Positions 1-8,100 of a DNA stretch of 64,000 bases are shown one piece after another. The notes below the pieces were generated by a model. The model saw nothing but the letters and a program-made list of their open reading frames with translations, was not told where the DNA came from and did no database searches. Origin of the DNA: AP-15 sp963703745 (GTDB taxonomy: Bacteria > Pseudomonadota > Alphaproteobacteria > ATCC43930 > CGMCC-115725). Numbering within the stretch: position 1 is the stretch's first letter; every line of letters starts with the position of its first letter. Where the stretch lies: NCBI GenBank assembly GCA_963703745.1, contig CAVPFL010000003.1, forward strand, positions 372,001 through 436,000, in the 5' to 3' direction. Both the position numbers and the translations under genes were made by a program.

Positions 1-527
1 CACTCGATCAGATCGTCGAGAATGTCGAAACGAAAATCGGCCCGCATATCGGGGCGCGCGTCGTCGCGCGCGCCTGGGTCGATCCGGAATTCAAGCAGCG
101 ACTGCTCGCCGATGCGACAGAGGCGGTCAATTCGGTGGCGGAGTTTGACCCCGTCGGGGCCCATCTGATCGCTGTCGAAAACACGCCGCAGACCCACAAC
201 GTCGTCGTCTGCACCTTGTGCTCCTGCTACCCGTGGCCGGTGCTGGGGTTGCCGCCGGTGTGGTACAAATCGGCACCCTATCGCTCGCGCACCGTAATCG
301 ACCCCAAAGGTGTGCTCGCCGATTTCGGCGTCGCCCTGTCGGCCGGCACCGATATCCGGATCTGGGATTCGACCGCCGAGACCCGCTTCTTGGTGGTGCC
401 GATGCGGCCTGCTGGCACCGACGGCTGGAGCGAGGAGGCCCTGGCGGCCCTCGTGACCCGCGATAGCATGGTCGGCACCGGCCTGCCGAAATCGCCCGAG
501 GAAAACAAGGCGGGGGCTGCGGGATGA
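1..527 (+). CDS. nthA: Nitrile hydratase alpha subunit, cobalt type (5' truncated by window edge)
   Basis: Hydrates nitriles to amides as an alpha-beta heterodimer in the cytoplasm. The reading frame is open from base 3 and its start lies before the window. The metal-binding motif V-C-T-L-C-S-C-Y-P-W is present; threonine after the first cysteine is the pattern of Co(III) nitrile hydratases, whereas Fe enzymes have serine there. The following segment with VWYKS and YRSRTVIDPKGVLADFG is also typical of the family. The stop overlaps the start of the beta gene (ATGA), so the two are translationally coupled. An internal GTG at 135 could be mistaken for a start, but coding homology clearly continues upstream of it. 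Confidence 0.95.
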   Translation, partial: LDQIVENVETKIGPHIGARVVARAWVDPEFKQRLLADATEAVNSVAEFDPVGAHLIAVENTPQTHNVVVCTLCSCYPWPVLGLPPVWYKSAPYRSRTVIDPKGVLADFGVALSAGTDIRIWDSTAETRFLVVPMRPAGTDGWSEEALAALVTRDSMVGTGLPKSPEENKAGAAG

Positions 528-1180
528 CGAATTCGATCCACGATATGGGCGGCGTGCACGGCTTCGGCCAGGTCGAAGCCGAGCCCAATGAGCCGGTCTT
601 CCACGACCATTGGGAGGGCCGCGTCTATGCGTTGCAGCGGGCGATGGGTGCGACGGGCCTCTGGACAATCGATGGCGGGCGGGCCTCACTGGAAAACCTG
701 CCACCGCTCGCCTATCTCGCCGCGTCCTATTACAAGCGCTGGTTCCTGGGACTGGAGCGCCGCGTCGTGGCCTATGGCCTGGTCGGCGAGGATGAGATCG
801 CCGCTGGCCGTGCGTTGCGGCCCGGGATCCGGCTGAACCGCAAGCTGACACTCGACGATGCGAAAGCGATGTCGTTCGCGCAGTTCGACCGGCCGGCGCC
901 CGGGCCGGCGCGCTTCAAGGTGGGCGATCTTGTGCGCACCAAGAACCTCCATCCGGCGACGCATACCCGCCTGCCGCGCTATGCCCGTGGCAAGCTCGGC
1001 AGGGTCGAGGCGGTGCGCGGCTGCCACGTCTTTCCGGATACTGCGGCGGTGGGTGCCGGCGAGAACCCACAATGGCTCTACACTGTGGTCTTCACCGGCC
1101 GCGAATTGTGGGGCGAGGAGGCCGACCCCGCGATCAAGGTCTCGATCGAGGCTTTCGAGCCCTACCTGATGCCGGTATGA
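524..1180 (+). CDS. nthB: Nitrile hydratase beta subunit
   Basis: Partner of the alpha subunit; it forms part of the active-site cleft and holds the metal site. The 218-residue product begins with the classic beta N-terminus (M-x-x-S-I-H-D-M-G-G-V-H-G-F-G), followed by a helical region and the C-terminal SH3-like barrel (around residues 125-215, with FKVGDLVRTKN and the HTRLPRYARGK segment) shared with the family. Length matches typical beta subunits. The start overlaps the alpha stop by four bases, and its own stop overlaps the next start the same way, giving a tightly coupled alpha-beta-accessory operon. Confidence 0.95.
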   Translation: MTNSIHDMGGVHGFGQVEAEPNEPVFHDHWEGRVYALQRAMGATGLWTIDGGRASLENLPPLAYLAASYYKRWFLGLERRVVAYGLVGEDEIAAGRALRPGIRLNRKLTLDDAKAMSFAQFDRPAPGPARFKVGDLVRTKNLHPATHTRLPRYARGKLGRVEAVRGCHVFPDTAAVGAGENPQWLYTVVFTGRELWGEEADPAIKVSIEAFEPYLMPV

Positions 1181-1548
1181 GCATCGAGGAAGCTATCGCG
1201 ACGGTTCCGGGAATCCCGCGCGGCCCAGAGGGCCCGGTGTTCCGCGAGCCGTGGGAGGCTCAGGCCTTCGCGATAGCCGTCGCATTGCACGAGCGCGGCC
1301 TCTTCGGTTGGGGCGAATGGACCGCGGTGCTGGGCGACGAGATCAAGCGGGCGCAAGCCAAGGGTGATCCCGACACCGGCGAGACCTATTACCGGCACTG
1401 GCTTGCCGCCCTCGAACGCATCGTCGCCGAAAAGGGTGTCACCGACGCAGCGGCCCTGGCACATTATCGCGACGCCTGGGATCGCGCCGCCGCGCGCACC
1501 GCTCACGGCGCGCCGATCGTGCTGCAGCCCGAGGACTTCGCCGGTTAG
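1177..1548 (+). CDS. Nitrile hydratase accessory protein (activator, beta-N-terminus-like)
   Basis: This 123-residue protein resembles the helical N-terminal half of the nitrile hydratase beta subunit (PVFREPWEAQAFAIAVALHERGLFGWGEW, then a GETYYRHWLAALER segment). That is the hallmark of the small activator or P14K-type proteins that deliver cobalt to the alpha subunit by subunit exchange. I chose the ATG at 1177 because it overlaps the beta stop (ATGA) and gives the expected family length; a longer frame from 1072 would only add antisense-like sequence inside nthB. It is the last gene of the nitrile hydratase operon and runs into the convergent PIN gene, with the 3' ends overlapping by four bases. 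Confidence 0.85.
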   Translation: MSIEEAIATVPGIPRGPEGPVFREPWEAQAFAIAVALHERGLFGWGEWTAVLGDEIKRAQAKGDPDTGETYYRHWLAALERIVAEKGVTDAAALAHYRDAWDRAAARTAHGAPIVLQPEDFAG

Positions 1549-2012
1549 CCCCAGTCAGACCGGGGCGATGTTCGCGACGTCGCTGCGGGATGCAGCACGG
1601 CGACCCCGTAGCGAGAGAAGTCAGCAACGTTGAAGGTTAAGATGCGGTCGATCCCGTGTGCCAACATCGCCGCGACCAGACGGGCGTCATAGAGCTGGGT
1701 GCCCAGCACTCGGTGGGTTATGACGAGGCCCTTCCATATCGGATAGATCGACGGATCGTCTGCCGTCACCTCAAACAGCCGCTCGATCGTGGCAATTTCG
1801 GCCGCGAGGGCCGCAGCGCTCAGGCCAAGACCGTTGGCCGCTCCGACCGGCCGCGTCGCCGCCGCCCAAAATTCGGCAATGTTCTGGGGCGTCACATAAA
1901 GCGTCTCGCCGGCAAGGCGCGCTCGGGTGATGCCGTCGCTTGCCGCCGGATATTGTCGATGGTTCGGCTGCGCCAGGCGCAACAGCACGTTGGTATCGAT
2001 GAGAATACTCAC
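1545..2012 (-). CDS. PIN-domain ribonuclease toxin (VapC-like)
   Basis: A 155-residue PIN-domain protein. The N-terminal M-S-I-L-I-D-T-N-V-L-L-R-L carries the first acidic residue. A central glutamate lies in the NIAEFWAA segment and the C-terminal acidic pair in QLYDARLVA and LTFNVADFSRY. PIN toxins of type II toxin-antitoxin systems cleave RNA, often tRNA or rRNA, when the antitoxin is lost. The start overlaps by a few bases the end of a short upstream frame (2009-2127) that continues from an HTH gene, which fits an antitoxin-toxin operon on the minus strand. The 3' end abuts the convergent nitrile hydratase operon. Confidence 0.85.
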   Translation of the reverse strand: MSILIDTNVLLRLAQPNHRQYPAASDGITRARLAGETLYVTPQNIAEFWAAATRPVGAANGLGLSAAALAAEIATIERLFEVTADDPSIYPIWKGLVITHRVLGTQLYDARLVAAMLAHGIDRILTFNVADFSRYGVAVLHPAATSRTSPRSDWG

Positions 2013-2127
2013 AAACCGCGCGGTGGGCTGTAGATCGCCTCGCGGCTGTCGTCCTCGATCACCCTATCGCTCACTGCAAGACTGTGCAGGAGGGCGAACC
2101 ACTCGGCGTCTGTCAGCGGCTTTTTTT
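2009..2127 (-). other. Short coding frame between HTH gene and PIN toxin: frameshifted antitoxin tail or separate mini-antitoxin
   Basis: Downstream of a run of seven A (minus strand, 2121-2127) a second frame stays open for about 38 residues (PLTDAEWFALLHS, then DSREAIYSPPRGL) and its TGA overlaps the PIN start. It has no ATG; possible starts are non-ATG or an internal GTG. Reading the HTH frame through the A7 run with a -1 shift would fuse the two into one protein of about 106 residues. Whether this is a sequencing indel, a true mutation, programmed slippage or a separate peptide cannot be decided here. Confidence 0.4.
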
Positions 2128-2322
2128 GCCCTCGTGCTCTTCGAGCCAGGCACAGGCGAGCTCGACTGCCTTGGGTATCGGCGCCGGCCGCCGGGCCCGC
2201 CCGCGGGTAAACCCGGTTTCGTAATCGGCGAGCCGCGACGGGCTGAGCTCGAGCTGGCGGCCGAGCTCGGCCTGCGACCACCCCATGCGAGAACGGAATT
2301 CGGTCAATTCTTGTGGTGTCAT
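2113..2322 (-). CDS. XRE-type helix-turn-helix protein, probable antitoxin of the PIN locus
   Basis: A 69-residue DNA-binding protein. It opens MTPQELTEFRSRMGWSQAEL and continues GRQLELSPSRLADYETG, a textbook XRE/Cro HTH in which recognition-helix residues follow LSPSRLADYE. I chose the ATG at 2322 because the HTH fold begins directly there; an extension to 2457 is possible but adds no recognisable sequence. It ends at a TGA immediately after an A7 run, with an open frame continuing in the -1 phase to the PIN toxin. It is likely to autoregulate the locus, as XRE antitoxins usually do. Confidence 0.7.
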   Translation of the reverse strand: MTPQELTEFRSRMGWSQAELGRQLELSPSRLADYETGFTRGRARRPAPIPKAVELACAWLEEHEGKKSR

Positions 2323-2527
2323 GCTGCAAGATATGGCCGACCTCTGCGACAATAGCATGCGCCCATCGCACTCATCGCGTGCCTTCATCGCAAACTCAAG
2401 CACCTCAGCCGCGACCAGGCGGTTTTTGATTGCTTGACCGACGCTGGGGAGGTGCATGATCCTGGCGCATTGGCTGGTTCGTGACCGTAGCCACTCATCG
2501 TTGGACCGGTCGCTCAGGAGATGTCCA

Positions 2528-3172
2528 ATGCAGCTGATCCTCTATTACGCTCCCAATGCTTGTTCGCTGGTACCCTACGTGACGCTGACCGAGGCCGGCG
2601 CACCTTTCGAGGTCCGCCCGCTGAACTTCCGTAAGTCGCAGCACATGACGCCGGAGTATTTGCAACTCAATCCCAAGCACAAGGTGCCGGTACTTGTGAT
2701 AGATGGCTCGCCCCTGTCGGAGAACGTTGCCATCCAAACCTGGGTCGCCCGAAATTTTCCGGCCGCAAAGCTACTTCCCGCGGATCCAATGCAGGAGCTG
2801 CACGCGATCTCCTTGTTGGCGTGGTGCGCCTCGGGCATTCACCCGTTCCTATCGCGCATCAACTCGCCCGCACGCGTCTGCGACCTGCCGGGTGCCGAGG
2901 AGTCTGTGCGGCGGCTCGCCGCGCAACAGCTGTTCGACAACTATCAGATCGCAGACGACAAGCTCGCCGATCGCGAATGGTTCTTCGACCATTTCACTGC
3001 CGTCGATGCCCATTTCTTCTGGTGCTTTCGGCGAGGTACTCAATTCAACCTCGATCTCGCCCAATTCAAGAACTGCATGGCGCATTTCGAGCGGATGAAG
3101 CAGCGACCGAGCGTGCGGAAATTGCTGGCTTACGAGCAGGAGGTGCAGACCACTTTCGCCCAGGCAGCTTGA
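2528..3172 (+). CDS. Glutathione S-transferase family protein
   Basis: A 214-residue cytosolic GST. The N-terminal thioredoxin fold opens with MQLILYYAPNACSLVPYV, the serine-containing active-site region of bacterial beta-like GSTs. It continues with NPKHKVPVLVIDG (the cis-proline motif) and LSENVAIQTWVA (the glutathione-binding Glu-Asn/Ser loop). The C-terminal helical domain spans about residues 85-210. The start at 2528 is preceded by CAGGAG at the right distance; the frame extends upstream to 2456 but without homology. Monocistronic. It would conjugate glutathione to an unknown electrophile. Confidence 0.9.
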   Translation: MQLILYYAPNACSLVPYVTLTEAGAPFEVRPLNFRKSQHMTPEYLQLNPKHKVPVLVIDGSPLSENVAIQTWVARNFPAAKLLPADPMQELHAISLLAWCASGIHPFLSRINSPARVCDLPGAEESVRRLAAQQLFDNYQIADDKLADREWFFDHFTAVDAHFFWCFRRGTQFNLDLAQFKNCMAHFERMKQRPSVRKLLAYEQEVQTTFAQAA

Positions 3173-3230
3173 GCACGTAAGGCTACACTCGCCCGCGTTC
3201 GGGGTCGGTTCCCGCGGCCGGGTCCTGAAT

Positions 3231-4037
3231 TCATTGAGGGAAGTCCTGCACCCGCAAATCGGGCGGCCATTGCGCCGGGTCTTCGCCCTTGCCGGTGACA
3301 CCGGGCCAGAGCGCGTGATTGCTGCCGATCTGCTTGACGAAGAGCCTGGCGCCGGCGGCATGCACCCAGTCGCGCAGGCCGCGGAGCCAATCCGGATGCA
3401 TCGGGCGGGCGCCGCCGCCGGATTCGCCGCCGACGATGATCCAGGAAATTGGCGCCTTCCGGCCGTCAGAGGGCGGCGGCGCCAGCCACGGCGCAATATC
3501 GACCGGCTCCACCATGGGCTCGATGCTGAGAAACCTGAGCGCCGTCCGGATCGCGACAAGGTGCGGGATCCGGCGATTGGCTTCCTCCTGGTTTTCGGTC
3601 GTGGTGCCGAGCCAGACGTGCGGCCAGCCCTCGCCCCAATCCGGCGGCAGCATGTCGCGGATGTTCTGCGGTCTTTTTGTCAGCAGGAACCAATCGAGCG
3701 CTTCTGTCGAGCGGATCAGCGACCACAAATCGGCGCGCCATGATGTCGGCGCTTTATTGTCGAAGACGTCGGCCATGCTCGCACAGAAGACGCGCCGCCG
3801 TTTGCCTTCGGCTTGCGCTCGTTGGTTCCAACGCAGCGGCCCGCGCCAGTAGGCCGGGCTCGTTCGCTTGCGGTGGGCGCTTACGTCCCACAGATCGCGG
3901 CCGTTGCCGTCGCGCCAGCCGTAGCGCCAGGAAAGTGCGGCCGCATAGCAGCGGTCGCACGCGGTCGAGACGCGCAGGCATCCGACCCATGGATTGAATG
4001 TCGCGTCGCACCAGGCGATGCGTGTGCTCTCACCCAT
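3231..4037 (-). CDS. DUF5131 / phage Gp37-Gp68 family three-Cys-motif protein
   Basis: A 268-residue protein of the Gp37/Gp68 (DUF5131) family. The N-terminus MGESTRIAWCDATFNPWVGC is followed by VSTACDRCYA, giving the conserved triple-cysteine signature; WDVSAHRKRTSPAYW and VFCASMADVFDN follow. Later motifs include WFLLTKRPQNI, VWLGTTTENQ and FLSIEPMVEP, then WIIVGGESGGGARPMHPDWLR. These are seen in phage- and mobile-element-borne members related to radical-SAM-like TIM barrels. Function is unproven; some members pair with a TcmP partner, which is absent here. Monocistronic. Confidence 0.85.
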   Translation of the reverse strand: MGESTRIAWCDATFNPWVGCLRVSTACDRCYAAALSWRYGWRDGNGRDLWDVSAHRKRTSPAYWRGPLRWNQRAQAEGKRRRVFCASMADVFDNKAPTSWRADLWSLIRSTEALDWFLLTKRPQNIRDMLPPDWGEGWPHVWLGTTTENQEEANRRIPHLVAIRTALRFLSIEPMVEPVDIAPWLAPPPSDGRKAPISWIIVGGESGGGARPMHPDWLRGLRDWVHAAGARLFVKQIGSNHALWPGVTGKGEDPAQWPPDLRVQDFPQ

Positions 4038-4067
4038 CCGCAGAACGCCGCACCCGCCTCCGGCCGC

Positions 4068-5654
4068 TTATTTGTCGAGCCATACGTCTTCCCGGCGCGC
4101 CCCGTTGAAGATGCTGTTGACCAGCACTATCTGGTCCTTGACGTATGACCGCATACAGGTGCCGCCGTCGGCGTAGAAGATGATAGGCCGCGCGTCATCC
4201 TCGGCCAGTTTGCGCTCGATCTGCCACAATATCTGCTTGCGGCGCGCCGAATCGCCTTCCATCGATTGCTGCTCGATCAGTTTGTCGACATCGTGGTTGC
4301 AATAGCCGTCCCAGTTAATGCTGGAGCCGCAGCCATAGAACAGATCGAGGATCGGATCGGGATCCGGGCCGCTGGTCTGCAGGTTGAGGCCGACCGTGTA
4401 TTCCTGGCGCATGATCTTCGGGTAGTAACGGGTGGTGTCGATCGCCTCGAGCTCGGCCTCGATGTAAATCTGCCGCAGTTGATCGATCAGGACGATCGCC
4501 GGGTCGCGGTAGAAGCGGACATCGGACGCCGACACCTTGATCTTCAGTGGGTTATTCGGGCCGTAGCCGAGTTTTTCCATGATCTCGCGGGCTTGCGCGC
4601 GATTTTTGGCGACGTCCGGGTCGTAACCCGGCAAGTCTTTCACCTGGTCCGGCGGCATGCCCCACAGCCCGCCGGGAGGCGGCTGCAATACGCCACCGAT
4701 CTCGCCTTCCCCCTGGCCGACGATGTCGATGAATGCCCGGCGGTCGATGCTCAATGCCATCGCCCGCCGCAATTCATGGTTGCTGAACGGCGGCTTGTCG
4801 CGGTTGATGATCAGATGGCGGTTGACGTTTCCCGGGGTTCGCTCACAGATCGCGTCCGGTAACTGGCTCGTGATGTCCTTCATCATCGAGGGCGACATCC
4901 CGCCGGCGAGGTCCAACTTGCCGGAAATGAACGCCAACACAGTCGTCGTCGGATCGCGGATGACAGTGAATTCGATGCCGTCGAGATAGGGCCGATCGGG
5001 CTTCCAATAATCCGGGTTGCGCGCAACCTTTATGTATTCGTTGGGCTTGAAGTCGACGAATTTGAATGGCCCCGTGCCGATCGGATGCTGCCGCATCTGA
5101 TCGGGTGTCTGATGGCAAGGGGTAATCTCGGCAAAGCCGTTCGCCAATAGCATCGGAAAAGCGGGCTGCGGCCGCTTCAGATGAAAGGTGACCTGGTAGT
5201 CGTTGTCCGCGCTCACCAATTCGAGGTTTTTGAAGTTCGACTTGCGCGGGTTGAAGCGCACCTTGTCCTTGGCCTTGTCGAGCTGCAGATCGATCGTGCA
5301 CAGTACGTCCCTGGCGGTGAACGGCTCGCCGTCGTGCCACTTCACACCCTGGCGCAAAGTGAATGTCAGTTCCGTGCCGTCTTCATTCCACGCCCAATTT
5401 GTCGCAAGGTCCGGTCTGATCGCCTCCAGGCTGTTCTGTTCTACATGCTGGTCGAACAAGATGAGATTGTTGTAGACGCCCATCAGCGGCCCTTGGCCCC
5501 ATGGTGTGGCCTGCTCGTAAATATTGAGGCCGGGCGGGCTCTCGGCACTGTAGACCCTGAGGATGCCGCCGGCCTTCTGCGCCGCGGCCATCCCTCCGGT
5601 CAGCACCAATGCCAGCGCTGCTACGGCTGCGACGCCTCTGATCGCTCGGATCAT
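4068..5654 (-). CDS. ABC transporter substrate-binding protein, family 5 (peptide/nickel type)
   Basis: A 528-residue periplasmic binding protein. A cleavable signal peptide (MIRAIRGVAAVAALALVLTG, then an AAAQ site) precedes the SBP_bac_5 domain (about residues 60-440). That domain is recognised by LATNWAWNEDGTELTFTLRQ, VKWHDGEPFTARDV and NHELRRAMALSIDR. It would bind oligopeptides or another solute for import. No permease or ATPase genes lie beside it, so it is an orphan binding protein. The divergent AraC regulator gene ends just upstream on the same strand; the gap (5655-5732) is short, so co-transcription behind the regulator is possible. Confidence 0.9.
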   Translation of the reverse strand: MIRAIRGVAAVAALALVLTGGMAAAQKAGGILRVYSAESPPGLNIYEQATPWGQGPLMGVYNNLILFDQHVEQNSLEAIRPDLATNWAWNEDGTELTFTLRQGVKWHDGEPFTARDVLCTIDLQLDKAKDKVRFNPRKSNFKNLELVSADNDYQVTFHLKRPQPAFPMLLANGFAEITPCHQTPDQMRQHPIGTGPFKFVDFKPNEYIKVARNPDYWKPDRPYLDGIEFTVIRDPTTTVLAFISGKLDLAGGMSPSMMKDITSQLPDAICERTPGNVNRHLIINRDKPPFSNHELRRAMALSIDRRAFIDIVGQGEGEIGGVLQPPPGGLWGMPPDQVKDLPGYDPDVAKNRAQAREIMEKLGYGPNNPLKIKVSASDVRFYRDPAIVLIDQLRQIYIEAELEAIDTTRYYPKIMRQEYTVGLNLQTSGPDPDPILDLFYGCGSSINWDGYCNHDVDKLIEQQSMEGDSARRKQILWQIERKLAEDDARPIIFYADGGTCMRSYVKDQIVLVNSIFNGARREDVWLDK

Positions 5655-5732
5655 GTGTTCCTTCCCTCTTGGCTCCCCGGTGGAACGAGTGGCGGTGTCT
5701 CGCGCGAGAGCAGCGGCCGGTAATCTAAATTG

Positions 5733-6740
5733 TCAGCGGGGCAATTCGCCCCGTTTTGTCGTTTGCCTGATTTCGGAGGGGGTCGCATCGTACCGCCGAC
5801 GGAAGACACGATTGAAATAGGAGAGATCGCCGAATCCAACATCAAAGGCTATGGAACTGATGGTACGACCGCTGAGGCGCGGCTCGCTCAGAATGCGGTG
5901 CGCACGAGAAAGCCGCCGCTCCAGAACAAAGGCAGAGAAGGTGAGCCCTTCGCTCTCGAAAAGCTTATGGACATAGCGCGGCGTTAGGCGCTGGCGTCGT
6001 GCGACGTTAGCGGCAGTGAGATCACAGTTGCCAAGGTTCGCGGCTATATCGGCCATTATTGCGCGCAGCCGGGCAGCGCGGATGCCGCGCCCCCCGGCAA
6101 TCGCCAGGCTGTCGGGCGTGGCGCTCACGGTTGCCGCTATCAGCTCATGGATATGCGTGACGGCCAGCCGGCGCAGCTCCGGCGTATCAAGCCGCTGCCC
6201 GTCGGCGATGGCGCGAGCATAGACGAGAAGCAGGTCGAGCGCCTCGGTGCCGCGTGGCACAAAGCGGATCGGGGCATCGTCGAGCCTATCTCCGAGGGGC
6301 GCGACAGCGCTGCGTGGGACGCGCAATCCAATGAAGCGGACCAGGGTCGGCCGCATGATCCCAAAGCCGCACGATCCACGCGTCGCAAACACGGCGTCAC
6401 CGTCCTCGAGGCGCAGCTCCCGGTCACCTTGATGGGCGATGCTGCATCCGACTAGATTCACTGCGAGCAGCAGATCGTCCTCGTCGCCGGAGGCGGCGCT
6501 TCTCGGACGGGCGGCCTGGCGCAATCCGCAGAGGGCCCCGGACATGACACCGAGGCCTCGGAACGACCGCTTCGCGATATCAGCGCGGACGGGATAGCCG
6601 GGCAGCGGCTCGAGGGGCTCGATCTTTCCGGATGGCGTCGTGCGCTCGCAGAGTTCGCGCACCGCCTCGGCACGTTCTCCTTCGGGCAGACCGTCGGTCG
6701 AAAACCGGAAGGAGTCCAACGCCTCTTCTTCGGCCATCAT
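5733..6740 (-). CDS. AraC family transcriptional regulator
   Basis: About 335 residues from the ATG at 6740 (an alternative frame start lies at 6845). The N-terminal half looks like the AraC-binding-like domain (segments around DDLLLAVNLVGCSIAHQGD and VRFIGLRVPRSAVAPL). The C-terminal 100 residues are a double HTH: LTAANVARRQRLTPRYVHKL for the first helix pair and TISSIAFDVGFGDLSYFNRV for the second, which is highly characteristic. I chose 6740 because a GAGAG sequence precedes it and the upstream residues look non-coding. Its target could be the downstream solute-binding gene or the divergent monooxygenase gene. Confidence 0.88.
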   Translation of the reverse strand: MMAEEEALDSFRFSTDGLPEGERAEAVRELCERTTPSGKIEPLEPLPGYPVRADIAKRSFRGLGVMSGALCGLRQAARPRSAASGDEDDLLLAVNLVGCSIAHQGDRELRLEDGDAVFATRGSCGFGIMRPTLVRFIGLRVPRSAVAPLGDRLDDAPIRFVPRGTEALDLLLVYARAIADGQRLDTPELRRLAVTHIHELIAATVSATPDSLAIAGGRGIRAARLRAIMADIAANLGNCDLTAANVARRQRLTPRYVHKLFESEGLTFSAFVLERRLSRAHRILSEPRLSGRTISSIAFDVGFGDLSYFNRVFRRRYDATPSEIRQTTKRGELPR

Positions 6741-6900
6741 CGGCGATCTCTCGTCAGAGGCCAAGTAAAGGGCCGCGTCGCCAGCCCGCGGCTGAATTAT
6801 CGCATAAGTTCGCTCTCGTCCAAACCTCTGTTCCCGTGGGTCCAAGCCTCCCGTTGCCGGGGCGGCTAATCATGCGCGCGGTAAACCATAGCAGAAGAGC

Positions 6901-8028
6901 ATGCGTGCAGTCGACAAGGTGCTGATCGTCGGGGGCGGGATCGCCGGGCTCACGCTGGCGCGCGCGCTCCGCCACAGGGGCTTCACGGTCGAGTTGGTGG
7001 AGCGCAGCGCCGCCTGGCGCGCCGAAGGCGGCGGGATCGCGGTCCAGGCCAATGCCATGCGGATGCTGCGCGGGCTCGGTCTCGACGCCGCGGTCGAGCG
7101 AGCCGGGGCGCGCCTGCGGCGCTGGTCTTTCTGCGACCAGGCAGGCGAGGTTCTGCTGGAAAACGATCTCGAAGCTCTGTGGCAGGACATCGGCCCCTGC
7201 ATCGGCATCGAGCGCGTGCGGCTGCAACAGATCCTCGTCGCCGGCGTCGAAGGCATTCCGTGCAGGCTAGGCATGTCGATCCGATCGCTGAAACAGTTCG
7301 GCAACGGCGTGTCGGTCGCGTTCGACGACGGGTCGTCTGACAGCTATGGTCTGGTGGTGGGCGCGGACGGGATCTCGTCAAACGTGCGCGCACTGACGCT
7401 CGGCACGATTGCGCCTGCCTATACCGGCGCCATGGCGTGGCGCAGCATCGCGCCGATCCGGCCGCGGGGTCTCAGCACACTGCAGTTTCTGCTCGGCGAG
7501 GGCTGCTTCTTCGGGCTGTGTCCGGTAGGCGAAGGGCGCACATATGGCTTTGCCAACATCACAATGCCGCGCACTCACGAGCCGATGGTCGGTCGGCGCG
7601 ATCGCCTGCGGCGCTGCTTCGCCGGTTTCGGCGGGATCGTACCGGAGTATCTCGCTGCCCTCGATGGCGACGAGCAGATCCATTGCGGACCGATCGACTG
7701 GATCAGGCTCGATCAATGGCATAGCGGCCGCGTGCTTTTGATCGGCGACGCCGCGCATGCGAGCTCCCCCATGATGGGCCAGGGTGGCTGTATGGCAATG
7801 GAGGACGCCTATGTGCTGGCCGAGAGCCTGTGCCGAAGCTCCACCCTGGCCGAAGCTCTCGAGGCCTATGCGCTGAGACGGCGGCCGCGAGTGAACTGGG
7901 TGCACCAGGAGAGTGAGGCTATCGCCCAGAGCCTTCGCCTGCCATCTGCCGTGCGCAATGACGCCTTGCGGCGATATGGCCATCAGATGTTTCAGCGACG
8001 CTTTGCGCCACTCCTCGCTGCGCCATAG
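6901..8028 (+). CDS. FAD-dependent monooxygenase (PHBH-type aromatic hydroxylase)
   Basis: A 375-residue class A flavoprotein monooxygenase. A Rossmann FAD motif begins at residue 7 (VLIVGGGIAGLTLARALRHR). The second FAD motif appears near residue 275 (RVLLIGDAAHASSPMMGQGG), followed by MAMEDAYVLAESL. These enzymes use NAD(P)H and O2 to hydroxylate aromatic or related substrates in the cytoplasm. The substrate is not predictable. The gene is divergent from the AraC regulator, with a 160-base gap that could hold the shared control region, and converges on the acyl-CoA synthetase gene across a hairpin. Confidence 0.9.
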   Translation: MRAVDKVLIVGGGIAGLTLARALRHRGFTVELVERSAAWRAEGGGIAVQANAMRMLRGLGLDAAVERAGARLRRWSFCDQAGEVLLENDLEALWQDIGPCIGIERVRLQQILVAGVEGIPCRLGMSIRSLKQFGNGVSVAFDDGSSDSYGLVVGADGISSNVRALTLGTIAPAYTGAMAWRSIAPIRPRGLSTLQFLLGEGCFFGLCPVGEGRTYGFANITMPRTHEPMVGRRDRLRRCFAGFGGIVPEYLAALDGDEQIHCGPIDWIRLDQWHSGRVLLIGDAAHASSPMMGQGGCMAMEDAYVLAESLCRSSTLAEALEAYALRRRPRVNWVHQESEAIAQSLRLPSAVRNDALRRYGHQMFQRRFAPLLAAP

Positions 8029-8082
8029 ACGGCGTCTCGACCGCACCGGCCGAGAGCACGACACGCATGTCGGCACGCATGT

Positions 8083-8100
8083 GCCCGCCCCCTGGCGGGC
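8083..8100. terminator. Hairpin between convergent genes, probable bidirectional terminator
   Basis: A perfect 7-bp stem (GCCCGCC at 8083-8089 and GGCGGGC at 8094-8100) with a CCCT loop lies exactly between the ends of the monooxygenase (plus) and acyl-CoA synthetase (minus) genes. There is no T tract, so intrinsic termination is inferred from position and structure only. Confidence 0.5.
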
